Of a stretch of 54,063 nt of DNA, positions 1 through 7,837 are shown piece after piece. The position numbers were made by a program, and so were the translations under genes. This stretch comes from an uncultured beta proteobacterium (lineage in GTDB: Bacteria > Pseudomonadota > Gammaproteobacteria > Burkholderiales > Burkholderiaceae_C), in the NCBI GenBank assembly GCA_903894475.1, contig CAITQH010000252.1, positions 1-54,063 of the forward strand. Direction: 5' to 3'. Position 1 is the stretch's first letter, and each line of letters opens with the position of its first letter. The notes beneath the pieces are model-generated. The model was not told where the DNA came from and searched no databases. It saw only the letters and a program-made list of their open reading frames with translations.

Positions 1-1011
1 AACAGCGATGCGGTGCCGACCTTGAATCAGCGCCTCGATCCCGACGCGGTCTTCGACCCAACACCGCTGCTGAGCGCGATCACGTTGGCCGCCGGTAATG
101 GCCAGACGCGCACGTGCAACGCCAGCCAGATCGCGTTGCGCCTGATGGGTGACACGATCTATGCCAACATGCTGATGCTTGGCTACGCTTGGCAACTGGG
201 CGGCATTCCCCTGTCGCTGGCGGCGTTGCAGCGGGCCATCGAACTCAATGGCAACGCCGTGCAGGCCAATGGTCGAGCTTTCGCCATCGGACGCATGGCG
301 GCATCTTGCCCTGAAGTGATCGCGCGGGCGATCGCGGAAGAGTCGGACCTTGATGCCCGTCTGCCCGAAGACATGAGCCTTGAGGAACTGGCGGCGCTTC
401 ACGCGCGCCTGCTGACCGACTACCAGGACAGCGCCTTCGCCCAACGCCACGCGCACTTCGTACAGCAGGTAAGTCATGCTGTGGCGCGCTCCGGTGTTGC
501 AGGCGACGCGCTGGCGCGCAGCGTCGCCCAGAGCTACTTCCGCCTGCTGGCGATCAAGGACGAGTACGAGGTGGCGCGGCTGTACACCGACGGCGAATTC
601 GCGCGTCAGATCGAGGCGCAGTTCGAAGGCGGCTACCGTATTCGCTATCACCTGGCACCGCCCTTGTTCGCGCGTCGCGACCCGCAGACAGGACATCTGC
701 AGAAGCGCAGCTACGGCCCGTGGATGGGCCTGCCGCTGCGGCTGCTGGCGAAATTGCGCCCTTTGCGCGGGACGATCTTCGATCCCTTCGGCTACACGAA
801 GGAGAACAGAGCGGAACGCCACCTGATCGACGAATACGAGCGGGCCATGGAGAAAATTCTTGTGGTTCTGTCACCGGACAACCACGGGCTGGCGCTGGAG
901 TTCGCACAACTGCCCGAACGCATGCGTGGCTATGGTCACGTCAAGGTGCAGAACGTCGCCGTGGCAAAGAACCGTGCTGCAGAAATCCTCTGCGCCATGG
1001 CGATTTCATAG
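1..1011 (+). CDS. Indolepyruvate ferredoxin oxidoreductase, C-terminal part (5' end outside window)
   Basis: The reading frame is open from base 1, so the gene starts upstream of the window. The visible 336 residues match the C-terminal domain of the large single-chain indolepyruvate:ferredoxin oxidoreductases of proteobacteria: a segment IELNGNAVQANGRAFAIGR, then HLAPPLFARRDPQTG, GPWMGLPLRLLAKLRPLRG and FDPFGYTKENRAERHLI, all landmarks of that family as I know it. The full enzyme oxidatively decarboxylates aryl or branched 2-oxo acids (from transaminated amino acids) to acyl-CoA, using TPP and Fe-S clusters located in the part not seen here. The stop lies 8 nt before the next start, so it is probably co-transcribed with the FAD oxidase. 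Which 2-oxo acid is used cannot be told. Confidence 0.85.
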   Translation, partial: NSDAVPTLNQRLDPDAVFDPTPLLSAITLAAGNGQTRTCNASQIALRLMGDTIYANMLMLGYAWQLGGIPLSLAALQRAIELNGNAVQANGRAFAIGRMAASCPEVIARAIAEESDLDARLPEDMSLEELAALHARLLTDYQDSAFAQRHAHFVQQVSHAVARSGVAGDALARSVAQSYFRLLAIKDEYEVARLYTDGEFARQIEAQFEGGYRIRYHLAPPLFARRDPQTGHLQKRSYGPWMGLPLRLLAKLRPLRGTIFDPFGYTKENRAERHLIDEYERAMEKILVVLSPDNHGLALEFAQLPERMRGYGHVKVQNVAVAKNRAAEILCAMAIS

Positions 1012-1019
1012 GACGAGAC

Positions 1020-2450
1020 ATGAGTACAGCAACTTCCACGTGGAATTTCGGTCAGGTCGATGCAGCCTTCATCGCCGCCTTGCGCGAACAGCTTGGCGAG
1101 CGCCTGGTGACTTCGCTGGCAGTGCGCGAGCAGCATGGCAGGGACGAGTCATATCACCAGGGACAGGCACCCGACGCCGTTGTCTATGCCAAGTCCACGG
1201 CGGAGGTGGCGGCTGTCGCGCGCCTGTGCGCGCAGCGGCGGGTGCCCATCGTCGCCTATGGCGCCGGCACTTCGCTGGAAGGCCAGATAGCGGCTGTCTA
1301 TGGCGGGGTGTGCATCAACCTGTCGCAGATGGACAAGTTGCTGGCGTTGCACGAGGCGGACATGGATGCGGTTGTCGAGGCCGGCATCAGCCGCGAGGCG
1401 CTTAACCGTCAATTGCGGCAGTCGGGCTTGTTTTTCCCGGTCGATCCTGGTGCCAACGCCACCCTTGGCGGCATGGCGGCAACCCGCGCCTCGGGCACCA
1501 ACGCCGTGCGCTACGGCACGATGCGTGAGAACGTGCTGGCACTGGTCGTGGTCCTTGCCTCGGGCGAGGTGGTGCGCACCGGCACCCGGGCGCGCAAGTC
1601 GGCAGCGGGATACGACCTGACGCGCCTGTTTGTCGGCTCGGAAGGAACCTTGGGTATCATCACCGAACTTACCGTGCGGCTGCAGGGTGTACCCGGAATG
1701 ATCGCCGCCGCAGTGGTGCCGTTTCCCAGTGTGGCCGGCGCCGTGCAGGCGGTGATCACCATCATGCAGATGAGCATTCCGATGTCGCGCATCGAGTTCC
1801 TCGACGAACTGCAAATGCAGGCGATCAATCAGTATTCGCATACGGACTTCGCCTGCAAGCCGACGCTGTTCATGGAGTTTGGCGGTTTTGACGCAGCGGT
1901 CGCCGAGCAGGTCGCAGCAGTGAGGGAAATCTGCGCTGACCATGGAGCGGCTGACTTCCAGTGGGCGAGCGACCCGGCCGAGCGCGAGAAACTGTGGGAG
2001 GCTCGCCACAAGGCCGCTTACGCGGCGATGGCATGGCGACCCGGCACACGTGCCTGGGCCACCGATGTCTGCGTGCCGATCTCGCGCCTGGCCGAATGCA
2101 TCGTCGGCGCGCGTGAGGATGCCGCGCGAGCCCCATTTCCGACCATGGTCGTCGGCCATGTCGGCGATGGCAACTTTCATCTGCCCATGCTCGTCGACGG
2201 TGACAATCCGGCCGAGGTCGAGGCCGCCAAGATCCTCAACGCGAAGGTCGTGCATCGCGCGCTAGCGATGGACGGAACCTGCACCGGCGAGCATGGCATT
2301 GGCCTGGGCAAGATGGACTTTCTGCTGGCAGAACACGGGCCTGCGGCGATCGCTGTCATGCGCTCGATTAAGCAGGCACTTGACCCGCAAGGCATTCTGA
2401 ATCCCGGCAAGATGTTCGCTATTTCTCAAGACAGAAAGGGTCCTCCGTGA
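1020..2450 (+). CDS. FAD-binding oxidase, D-lactate dehydrogenase (cytochrome)/glycolate oxidase GlcD type
   Basis: A 476-aa flavoprotein. The frame is open further upstream, but the ATG at 1020 has AGGA six bases before it and begins 8 nt after the previous stop. Residues about 55-230 form a PCMH-type FAD-binding domain, with VPIVAYGAGTSLEGQ near residue 80 and FFPVDPGANATLGG near 140 where the FAD pyrophosphate binds. The C-terminal half is the FAD-oxidase C domain, with GHVGDGNFH and the conserved GTCTGEHGIGLGK near 420. Members oxidise D-2-hydroxy acids such as D-lactate or glycolate and pass electrons to quinone or cytochrome. The neighbours (2-oxo-acid oxidoreductase upstream, hydrolase-fold protein downstream, GTGA overlap) suggest an organic or aromatic acid catabolic operon. 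The exact substrate is unknown. Confidence 0.85.
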   Translation: MSTATSTWNFGQVDAAFIAALREQLGERLVTSLAVREQHGRDESYHQGQAPDAVVYAKSTAEVAAVARLCAQRRVPIVAYGAGTSLEGQIAAVYGGVCINLSQMDKLLALHEADMDAVVEAGISREALNRQLRQSGLFFPVDPGANATLGGMAATRASGTNAVRYGTMRENVLALVVVLASGEVVRTGTRARKSAAGYDLTRLFVGSEGTLGIITELTVRLQGVPGMIAAAVVPFPSVAGAVQAVITIMQMSIPMSRIEFLDELQMQAINQYSHTDFACKPTLFMEFGGFDAAVAEQVAAVREICADHGAADFQWASDPAEREKLWEARHKAAYAAMAWRPGTRAWATDVCVPISRLAECIVGAREDAARAPFPTMVVGHVGDGNFHLPMLVDGDNPAEVEAAKILNAKVVHRALAMDGTCTGEHGIGLGKMDFLLAEHGPAAIAVMRSIKQALDPQGILNPGKMFAISQDRKGPP

Positions 2451-3247
2451 TCGAACACAAGTATGTCAGCGTTCCCGCTGGAACCATCCACTGCGCCATC
2501 GCCGGAACCGGGCGCCCGGTACTTCTGCTGCATCAGACGCCGCGCTCCTGGGACGAGTACCGCGACGTACTGCCGCTGCTCGGCAAGCACTACCAGGCGA
2601 TCGCCATGGACACGATAGGCTATGGCGACTCGTCCAAGCCGCAGTTGGGCAATGACTCGATCGAGCACTGGGCTGAGGTTGCCATGAGCCTGCTGGACGC
2701 ACTCGGCATTGCGAGCGCCTCGGTGGTCGGTCATCATACTGGCGCGGTGATTGCTACCGAAATGGCTGCAGCCTATCCGCAGCGCATTAAGTCTGCAGTA
2801 CTGTCTGCTTCAGCGCTGGTCGATGCCACGTTCCGCGCCAGGCATTCCAAGCCTTCTCGGGTGGACAACGTTGTGCGAAAGGCGGATGGGACGCACCTGA
2901 CTGAGTTGTGGAGCATACGTCAGCCCTGGTATCCTGAGGGCGACATAGATCTGCTAGAACGCTTCATCGTCGATGCCATCAAAGCCGGCCCGCGAGCCTC
3001 TGAGGGGCACAGCGTGGTGGCGCGATACGTTATGGAGACGCGTCTGCCGCTGCTCCGCTGCCCGGTACTGATCATCGCGCCCACGGCCGACCCACACACC
3101 TATCCCGTGACAGGAGCGCTGGCGAGCAGTATCGCCGGCAGTCGCATCGTCGAAGTACCCGGTGGCATGATCCCGTTGCCGGACCAGATGCCTGAGCAGT
3201 TCGCGCGCTTGGTGATCGACTTCCTCGATGAGCAGCAAGCCCGATGA
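2447..3247 (+). CDS. Alpha/beta-hydrolase-fold protein lacking the usual nucleophile
   Basis: 266 aa starting with GTG that overlaps the TGA of the preceding gene (GTGA), so translation is probably coupled. The N-terminus (VLLLHQTPRSWDEYRDVLPLL, then AIAMDTIGYGDSSKP) gives the oxyanion-hole loop and strand pattern of an epoxide-hydrolase/haloalkane-dehalogenase type fold. The nucleophile elbow reads VGHHTGA, with His where Ser or Asp is expected. The C-terminal position that normally holds the catalytic His reads PGGMIPLPDQMPE, with Met. The fold assignment is firm. Whether it is a hydrolase at all, or a lyase or ligand-binding relative, is open. It may serve the same pathway as the two upstream genes. 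Confidence 0.75.
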   Translation: MIEHKYVSVPAGTIHCAIAGTGRPVLLLHQTPRSWDEYRDVLPLLGKHYQAIAMDTIGYGDSSKPQLGNDSIEHWAEVAMSLLDALGIASASVVGHHTGAVIATEMAAAYPQRIKSAVLSASALVDATFRARHSKPSRVDNVVRKADGTHLTELWSIRQPWYPEGDIDLLERFIVDAIKAGPRASEGHSVVARYVMETRLPLLRCPVLIIAPTADPHTYPVTGALASSIAGSRIVEVPGGMIPLPDQMPEQFARLVIDFLDEQQAR

Positions 3248-3605
3248 AGTCAGGCTCTGTCTCGTTAAGCGTTTCTGTGTCGAAGTGAGTGTCAATTTTG
3301 TTGATGATCATTCTGTGCAAATTGCTCCATTCGACAGAGCTACCGACCGGCACCCGCCTCAAGCGGGTTGTATCACCGCCAATAGCTCGATTGGCTTGAT
3401 GCTGCAATAACGCGCTTAAATCTCCGGTTAATTGCTTCGGAAATTCATTTGCTTTCGCTGAGGGAAGGAGGTTCGTACCCCCATTTGCACCCCCACTTTG
3501 CCTTGGCTGTCGACAGCGGTCTTTGTACGTCATTGCAACGTAGATGACGAATTTACCAATGAAAAAGGCCTCCGAGTATCGCTACCTGGAGGCCTTTGTA
3601 CTATC
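3248..3605. other. Intergenic stretch left of the element; no convincing gene
   Basis: About 360 bases between the hydrolase-fold gene and the left attachment repeat. Short open frames occur on both strands but none has a recognisable protein or ribosome binding site. It contains two ACCCCCA heptamers 12 nt apart (3477-3483 and 3489-3495), a spacing style reminiscent of integrase arm-type sites, and ends with the terminator hairpin described separately. It may hold the scar of an older insertion. Confidence 0.5.
3564..3597 (-). terminator. Probable native terminator of tRNA-Thr, now separated from its gene
   Basis: A perfect 10-bp stem (AAAGGCCTCC pairing with GGAGGCCTTT) that on the minus strand is followed by TTTTTC. 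It sits directly beyond the left copy of the tRNA 3' end, where the terminator of the minus-strand tRNA-Thr gene should lie. The integrated element has moved the intact tRNA 10.7 kb away from it. The hairpin is seen in the sequence; its original pairing with the tRNA is inferred. Confidence 0.75.
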
Positions 3606-3658
3606 AAATGGTGCCGATTAACGGATTCGAACTGTTGACCTACCGCTTACAAGGCGGT
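3606..3658. repeat. Left attachment site: duplicated tRNA-Thr 3' end (53 bp)
   Basis: Identical over 53 bp to 14300-14352. It contains the CCA end, T arm, variable loop and half of the anticodon arm of tRNA-Thr, then diverges (CGAGAG here, TGCTCT in the intact gene). This is therefore a 3' tRNA fragment, not a second tRNA gene, and marks where recombination occurred. Confidence 0.93.
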
Positions 3659-3735
3659 CGAGAGATTTTTAAATCATTCTGACACTGGCCATCTGCGGTG
3701 CGTGGCCCGTTAGCAGGCACCAACTTTAAAGTCGT

Positions 3736-3767
3736 ATTTGGTCCTCATTTGGTCTAAAACGCCTAAA
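3736..3767 (+). repeat. Left-end paired ATTTGGT repeats, candidate integrase/Xis arm sites
   Basis: ATTTGGT occurs at 3736-3742 and again at 3747-3753, 11 nt apart, followed by CTAAA and a second CTAAA at 3763-3767. The same ATTTGGT pair with CTAAA, identical spacing and the same orientation, is found at 14112-14134 near the other end of the element. Symmetrical placement just inside both attachment repeats suggests arm-type binding sites for the recombinase or its directionality factor. Confidence 0.6.
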
Positions 3768-3808
3768 GGATAAACACGTTCGCAATACTGTGCTTTATGG
3801 AGTGCAGT

Positions 3809-5263
3809 ATGGCTCAGGCAACCTATGTGAAAGAAGTCGCCACGGCGGGTGGCAAAAGAAAGTACAGGGCAGAGATTTGGCATAAGGGCATCTTTTATAC
3901 ATCGAAGACCTTCGACGTCAAAAGCCACGCTGTCGGGTTCAAAAAGGCTGAATTGGCGAAAGCCATCAAAGGGACGTTGCAATCGGCAGCAGTCCGAAAG
4001 CAGCAACGCACCGCTGACGCTGACTTGAACCAGTCAATTGCCTACTGGGCGCAGCGATATGTCGTTGAAAACCCGGGGGCACACGGCAAAACTCGTCTCA
4101 ACGACTATCTGCTTGTCGGTCGCCTTCTGGCGGACAAGACATTGCGTCATTTCGATGGGAAAACCGGTGCCCAACTTATCAAGCAGCTTTCCAAGGACTG
4201 GAAACTTGACAGATTGCCACGCTCACTTTCTCCTGTGACCCCTGCCAAACCGATTGAACCCCTGAAGGAGAACACCCTTCGCCTGAGACTATCGGCTTTG
4301 ATGCGGCTCCTTCACTTTGCCAAAACCGAACTACCGCCAGGCGCGAAGTACCAGCCGCCCGCGATGGATGAACTATTTGAGTTCACGATGCCCCCGGCGC
4401 ACGCCATCCCGCGCACGCGAGAGCCCAGCGACAGTGAATACGGGCGGCTGCTTGCTCAACTCGACGGTGAAGGCGACTTCGCCGATTTCCTGAAAATCAT
4501 TGACGAAACCGGCTGTCGCCTGGGTGAAGTTCTGTCCGCCAAAGAAGGTAATGTTGACCTCTTTCTCGTTGGCGGAACCATCATTGGCGGGTGCCTGAGA
4601 CTTGAAAATCACAAGACCATCAAGAAGACCAAAGAGAAGCGCCATGTCCCTCTATCGCTATGGGCGGCACAAGTATTCGCGAACCGTATCGTTGACACGG
4701 TCGGCGATGCAGCACTTTTCAAAAGTCTTGGCAATGCAGATGCAGTGTGCAAGACGTTCGATGAAACGTGCCGGGCCGTCGAAATTGAAAATCTCGTTAT
4801 AAAGGATTTCCGGCGCGCCTTTATCAATCGCAATAAGTATTGCCTGTCGAGCATGGACCTTTTCCAGGTCGTCGGCAAGTCATCTCTGCTCACCTCAAAA
4901 GAAGCGACTGACTCGGAAAAGGCCGTCTTGGCAGCGGTCGGCCATACCAGCCTGAAAACCACCGCCGGCTACTCCGTCGTGGACGTTCAGGGCCTTGCCC
5001 AGGTGTTCACCCGTACAAGCCGCATGTCGCGAGTTGCACTGGGGGCTGACACATCAGCCACTGTTGACGCAAAGGATGTTGAAGAAATGGCGTCGCTGCA
5101 AGCTGAACTTGCGAAGACTCTGCAGAAGATGTGTTCATTGGGGGTAACTGGTGGAACAAGGGTAACTTCTGCCGGTTACACGAACCAACGTCACAGGGCA
5201 ATTGATAACCGACTACCAGCACTAACACCGCAGAAGCTCACCTTCGAGGCTCTCCCTGCGTGA
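3809..5263 (+). CDS. int: Tyrosine-type site-specific recombinase (element integrase)
   Basis: 484 aa from the ATG at 3809, which has GGAG six bases upstream; an in-frame ATG at 3797 has no such site. The C-terminal catalytic domain shows DETGCRLGE (first Arg, near residue 236), the beta-hairpin Lys in KTKEKRHVP (near 275), DFRRAF for box II (near 335; the usual His of HxxR is Lys here), and GHTSLKTTAGYS (near 378-389) with the box-II His and the nucleophilic Tyr. The N-terminal 150 residues hold a SAM-like core-binding region. It would catalyse integration and excision between attP and the 3' end of tRNA-Thr, whose duplicated copy lies 150 bp upstream. Length and layout fit large island integrases. 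A strong terminator follows directly. Confidence 0.93.
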   Translation: MAQATYVKEVATAGGKRKYRAEIWHKGIFYTSKTFDVKSHAVGFKKAELAKAIKGTLQSAAVRKQQRTADADLNQSIAYWAQRYVVENPGAHGKTRLNDYLLVGRLLADKTLRHFDGKTGAQLIKQLSKDWKLDRLPRSLSPVTPAKPIEPLKENTLRLRLSALMRLLHFAKTELPPGAKYQPPAMDELFEFTMPPAHAIPRTREPSDSEYGRLLAQLDGEGDFADFLKIIDETGCRLGEVLSAKEGNVDLFLVGGTIIGGCLRLENHKTIKKTKEKRHVPLSLWAAQVFANRIVDTVGDAALFKSLGNADAVCKTFDETCRAVEIENLVIKDFRRAFINRNKYCLSSMDLFQVVGKSSLLTSKEATDSEKAVLAAVGHTSLKTTAGYSVVDVQGLAQVFTRTSRMSRVALGADTSATVDAKDVEEMASLQAELAKTLQKMCSLGVTGGTRVTSAGYTNQRHRAIDNRLPALTPQKLTFEALPA

Positions 5264-5268
5264 AACAG

Positions 5269-5292
5269 AAAGGGCGCCTCTCGGCGCCCTTT
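5269..5292 (+). terminator. Intrinsic terminator after the integrase
   Basis: Ten-base arms AAGGGCGCC(T) and GGCGCCCTT around a TCTC loop begin 5 nt after the integrase stop. The 3' side runs into TTTCCCCCC rather than a pure T-tract. A second GC-rich hairpin (GGCGCG / CGCGCC near 5352-5369) lies between it and the convergent minus-strand gene and may serve that gene. Confidence 0.7.
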
Positions 5293-5433
5293 CCCCCCTT
5301 GCACGGGGGCTGCACAGTGAATTTTCCGGACGCGATGTGAACCGCGAACGGGCGCGCAAGCTCGCGCCTAATCAGTTGAACTTGGTGACCTCCATTGTTG
5401 TGGCGGGTATCTACAGCTGTATAGCAACTGGTT

Positions 5434-6336
5434 TTATACGACACGCGTCCTGAATTCATGCAGCGTGACGACACTGGAACTGACCCACACCAACGGCTCC
5501 CGCAGTTCAACAGCCACCAGCTTGACCCGGCTCTCCAGTGTTACGCGCTCCGTCGCACTGCGACCGCACCACATGGAATTCGCCGCCAGCAGGATGCGCC
5601 GCGCATGGTTGAGGGACCGGTCGTAAACAAAGACCAAACCTGCAACCTTCACGGTGCCATCCTTCGAAAGCGACGTGCCGACATACTCGGCAGCCTTAAG
5701 GCATTTTTCGAGCTCACCACGGGCTTTAGCGGCCGCCTCTTGCTCAACAATTTCGACAGCAACCGTGCCGTCGGACTTGCGCTGCCAGACAAGGCCATCC
5801 GGCAATTTGCGCAATGCCTTTGCCAATCCATCTATGGAAAACGGCAGCTTGCGCCGCAGAATTTGATATTCGCCCGCCACTTGATACCCCGCCACCTGGC
5901 GCTCTATCAGGTAGCGCGTGGCCAGCGTCCGGTGAAAGAACGTCGAACCGGCGACGCTTGATAGGTCAAGCGTGTGCTGCGCCTGGACGCCGCGCGCATC
6001 CAGCCAAGCGGCACCCCCGCGTGTGAGGCATAAACTTTTCGACCCCAACGCATTGCGGCGCTCCAGCAGCAACCCCTGTTTCACCATGCGTGCCACCGTG
6101 CGCCTTGCCAATTGCTCGGCATAACGCGCCAAGGGCCACACACAACGAGCGAGTTCGACAACCCGCAAGTGGCCGAACTGGGCGACCGCCTTGACACACT
6201 TCAGTTCATTGACCCGCGCAACCTCCCGGCCACTGCGTACCTGTCGAACCTTTAGCGCCTGCTCCGGGCTCTTGGCGGTTCGGGTCGGCGGCGTCTTGGC
6301 AAGAAGGCCCGCCATTTCATCACTGGCAATTTTCAT
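5434..6336 (-). CDS. Replication-relaxation-like (MobC/Replic_Relax type) winged-helix protein
   Basis: 300 aa when started at the ATG ending at 6336, which has GGAG five bases upstream; a longer frame to 6414 lacks such a site. Residues about 45-115 read as a winged helix-turn-helix (LKCVKAVAQFGHLRVVELAR, then QLARRTVARMVKQGLLLERR). The second half (LPDGLVWQRKSDG followed by VAVEIVEQEAAAK near residues 182-200) has the spaced Asp and Glu pattern of the PDDEXK-like fold seen in replication-relaxation proteins of plasmids and islands. It may assist DNA processing or replication of the excised element. Family assignment is by pattern only. It shares an upstream 14-bp motif with the next minus-strand gene (6441-6899). 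Confidence 0.6.
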   Translation of the reverse strand: MKIASDEMAGLLAKTPPTRTAKSPEQALKVRQVRSGREVARVNELKCVKAVAQFGHLRVVELARCVWPLARYAEQLARRTVARMVKQGLLLERRNALGSKSLCLTRGGAAWLDARGVQAQHTLDLSSVAGSTFFHRTLATRYLIERQVAGYQVAGEYQILRRKLPFSIDGLAKALRKLPDGLVWQRKSDGTVAVEIVEQEAAAKARGELEKCLKAAEYVGTSLSKDGTVKVAGLVFVYDRSLNHARRILLAANSMWCGRSATERVTLESRVKLVAVELREPLVWVSSSVVTLHEFRTRVV

Positions 6337-6360
6337 CGTCGCTCCAAGGGTAAATAACCC

Positions 6361-6374
6361 CGTGTAGCCACTCG
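6361..6374 (-). promoter_or_regulatory. Repeated 14-bp upstream motif, copy 1
   Basis: CGTGTAGCCACTCG lies 25 nt upstream of the start of the replication-relaxation-like gene. The same 14 bases recur at 6954-6967, 55 nt upstream of the start of the other minus-strand gene. Identical motifs in front of two genes of the same small element suggest a shared operator or promoter part. Confidence 0.45.
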
Positions 6375-6440
6375 CTGTCTTTAGCGTCCGTCTCGCCGTC
6401 TGGAATTCATGCAATGGAATTCAGATTGAGCCCTGAAATT

Positions 6441-6899
6441 TCAGAGCAAACCAAAAAGCCTGGCCAGCCATAAGCGCCACCCCTTCAGTTTCAACAACTT
6501 GGCGGCCACGGTCTCGACCGCGGCGGCCTCCAGTCCCGTCATCACGCGGATGGTCGCGGTTGGGTCATTCAATTGCACTGCAGCCAGCAGGCATGATTGG
6601 AGTGCATCGGTCATTGGCTGACCGGCCTGCAGCTCTTTGGCGATGGCTTTCATCGCTGCGTGTGCAGTTGTGGGTGCAAGCACATTGAGTTGACTCAACC
6701 CTTTGTCGCTCGCTTTCTGACGCGCCCGCTTCGAGCGAGCAGCGTTGGCGGTTGCTGAAGTTTTTGAGCGCGTAAAGGCTTGAACTTTGTGGAAGCCCCC
6801 TGCTATGAGGTCTTCGTCTGTAAGACCGTCCGAAAGACCAACCGAGACACGCTCAGGTTGGGTGAGGGCTTGGCTTTCGCCGCTGTCATCTTGATGCAT
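6441..6899 (-). CDS. Hypothetical element protein with a basic central region
   Basis: 152 aa, function not recognised. The N-terminal 45 residues are acidic and Ser-rich. Residues about 50-70 are strongly basic (NAARSKRARQKASDKG). The next segment (LSQLNVLAPTTAHAAMKAIAKELQAGQPMTDAL) could form a ribbon-helix-helix or helix-rich DNA-binding part. The tail (LLKLKGWRLWLARLFGLL) is an amphipathic or hydrophobic helix. It lies 104 nt upstream of the replication-relaxation-like gene on the same strand, divergent from the HTH replication gene. Position and basic character fit an accessory replication or mobilisation protein, but nothing proves it. Confidence 0.65.
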   Translation of the reverse strand: MHQDDSGESQALTQPERVSVGLSDGLTDEDLIAGGFHKVQAFTRSKTSATANAARSKRARQKASDKGLSQLNVLAPTTAHAAMKAIAKELQAGQPMTDALQSCLLAAVQLNDPTATIRVMTGLEAAAVETVAAKLLKLKGWRLWLARLFGLL

Positions 6900-7096
6900 G
6901 TTTTCCGCCTTGGGAGTCCGGCGTGTCTAAACCTGTTCTAAACACGTCCAAGGCGTGTAGCCACTCGGTTTAAACGTCACTTCACCTTAAACATCAAGCA
7001 AACATGAAAAGGCTAAATTCAATTCGCATTACTCCTTGCTCAGATACCGATTGGTACCGAGCCTTTCATCCACCACCTCATCTTTAAGGAGCAGTA
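6900..7096. promoter_or_regulatory. Divergent control region with CTAAAC repeats and second 14-bp motif copy
   Basis: The 197 bases between the divergent genes contain CTAAAC at 6927-6932 and 6938-6943 (11-bp period) inside a short dyad CGTGT...ACACG, two TTAAAC copies further right, and CGTGTAGCCACTCG at 6954-6967. The repeats look like operators or small iterons. CTAAA also occurs in the putative integrase arm sites. A ribosome binding site AAGGAG lies just before the plus-strand start at 7097. No clear -35/-10 pair can be assigned. Confidence 0.5.
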
Positions 7097-7513
7097 ATGC
7101 AACCGAACCAACCCAATCCCAAACGCTGGTACGCGTCCGACGGCGGCTATTTTCAGTTACCACGGGCGCTGTGCTACGACGACCGACTGACGCACACCCA
7201 GCGGACAATCATGCTGACGCTGGGCTCCCACGTTTTTACGAAAGACACGGTCTTTCCAAGCCGAAAAACTTTGCACACTTTGACCGGCATCGACGTCTCC
7301 GATATTAGTAGCCACACAAGCGCGCTTGAGCGCCTGGGGTGGCTGAAGAAACGCAATGCGTCGGGCCAGACCACGCGATACGACTTGACGGTCCCTACAT
7401 ATGCCGTCGAGAGGTTGAAGACCGTGCAAGCCGCTGCTGCAGCACGGCGCGATGCATCGATGGGTACCGTTGGAATCGAAGTGGCGCTGCGTGAGGCCAC
7501 CGTGGCTCTGTAA
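7097..7513 (+). CDS. Helix-turn-helix protein of replication-initiator type
   Basis: 138 aa with AAGGAG upstream of the ATG. The sequence (YFQLPRALCYDDRLTHTQRTIMLTLGSHVFTK, then PSRKTLHTLTGIDVSDISSHTSALERLGWL) matches the HTH_36-like winged helix found in plasmid and phage replication initiators and in small DNA-binding proteins of islands: start helix, recognition helix near residues 58-72, then a wing (KKRNASGQTTRYDL). The C-terminal 45 residues are Ala-rich and not diagnostic. At this length it is more likely a regulator or truncated initiator than a complete Rep protein. A strong terminator lies 53 nt downstream. Confidence 0.65.
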   Translation: MQPNQPNPKRWYASDGGYFQLPRALCYDDRLTHTQRTIMLTLGSHVFTKDTVFPSRKTLHTLTGIDVSDISSHTSALERLGWLKKRNASGQTTRYDLTVPTYAVERLKTVQAAAAARRDASMGTVGIEVALREATVAL

Positions 7514-7565
7514 TGGTGAAATCGGCAAGCGCCGCACTCATACCTTGCACTGGCGCGCAGCGCCA

Positions 7566-7600
7566 GCACCCGGGGTGCCTTCCCCCCGGGTGCTTCTTCA
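7566..7600 (+). terminator. Intrinsic terminator after the HTH gene
   Basis: GCACCCGGGG at 7566-7575 pairs with CCCCGGGTGC at 7584-7593 over an 8-nt loop and is followed by TTCTTC. Confidence 0.7.
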
Positions 7601-7837
7601 GTCTTCGAAAGTTCTGTAGCTTTTCTTTATATGTAGGGTATTGCACCTACCCTGTCCTGGGTCTGGCACCACTGCCCCACGGGCGTTGTCCCACCTACTA
7701 GTGTTATCCCAATGTTGGCATTGAAGTTAATACCAATGCGGCACGTAATGGTTGCGGACAGTAAAGTTCACAGCGAGACCCAAATAGCCAGGTAAAGCCG
7801 CGGCTCGGCGGCAGACGCGGGTTCTCCGCCGTGCAAG
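7601..7837. other. Intergenic stretch between convergent transcription units; no gene seen
   Basis: About 240 bases with no convincing frame. Short imperfect dyads (GTAGGGT/ACCTAC near 7632-7650, CCAATGTTGGCATTG near 7710) are visible, and a GC-rich inverted segment near 7798-7835 directly after the stop of the minus-strand operon might terminate it. None is strong enough to name. Confidence 0.4.

Noticed and set aside
1149-2255. Long minus-strand open frame (368 codons) opposite the FAD oxidase
   Set aside because: Its translation is low-complexity His/Arg/Gly-rich and the opposite strand encodes a clear flavoprotein; it is a GC-driven antisense frame.
3606-3658. A second tRNA-Thr gene at the left end
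   Set aside because: Only the 3' 50 nt are present; the D arm and acceptor 5' strand are missing.
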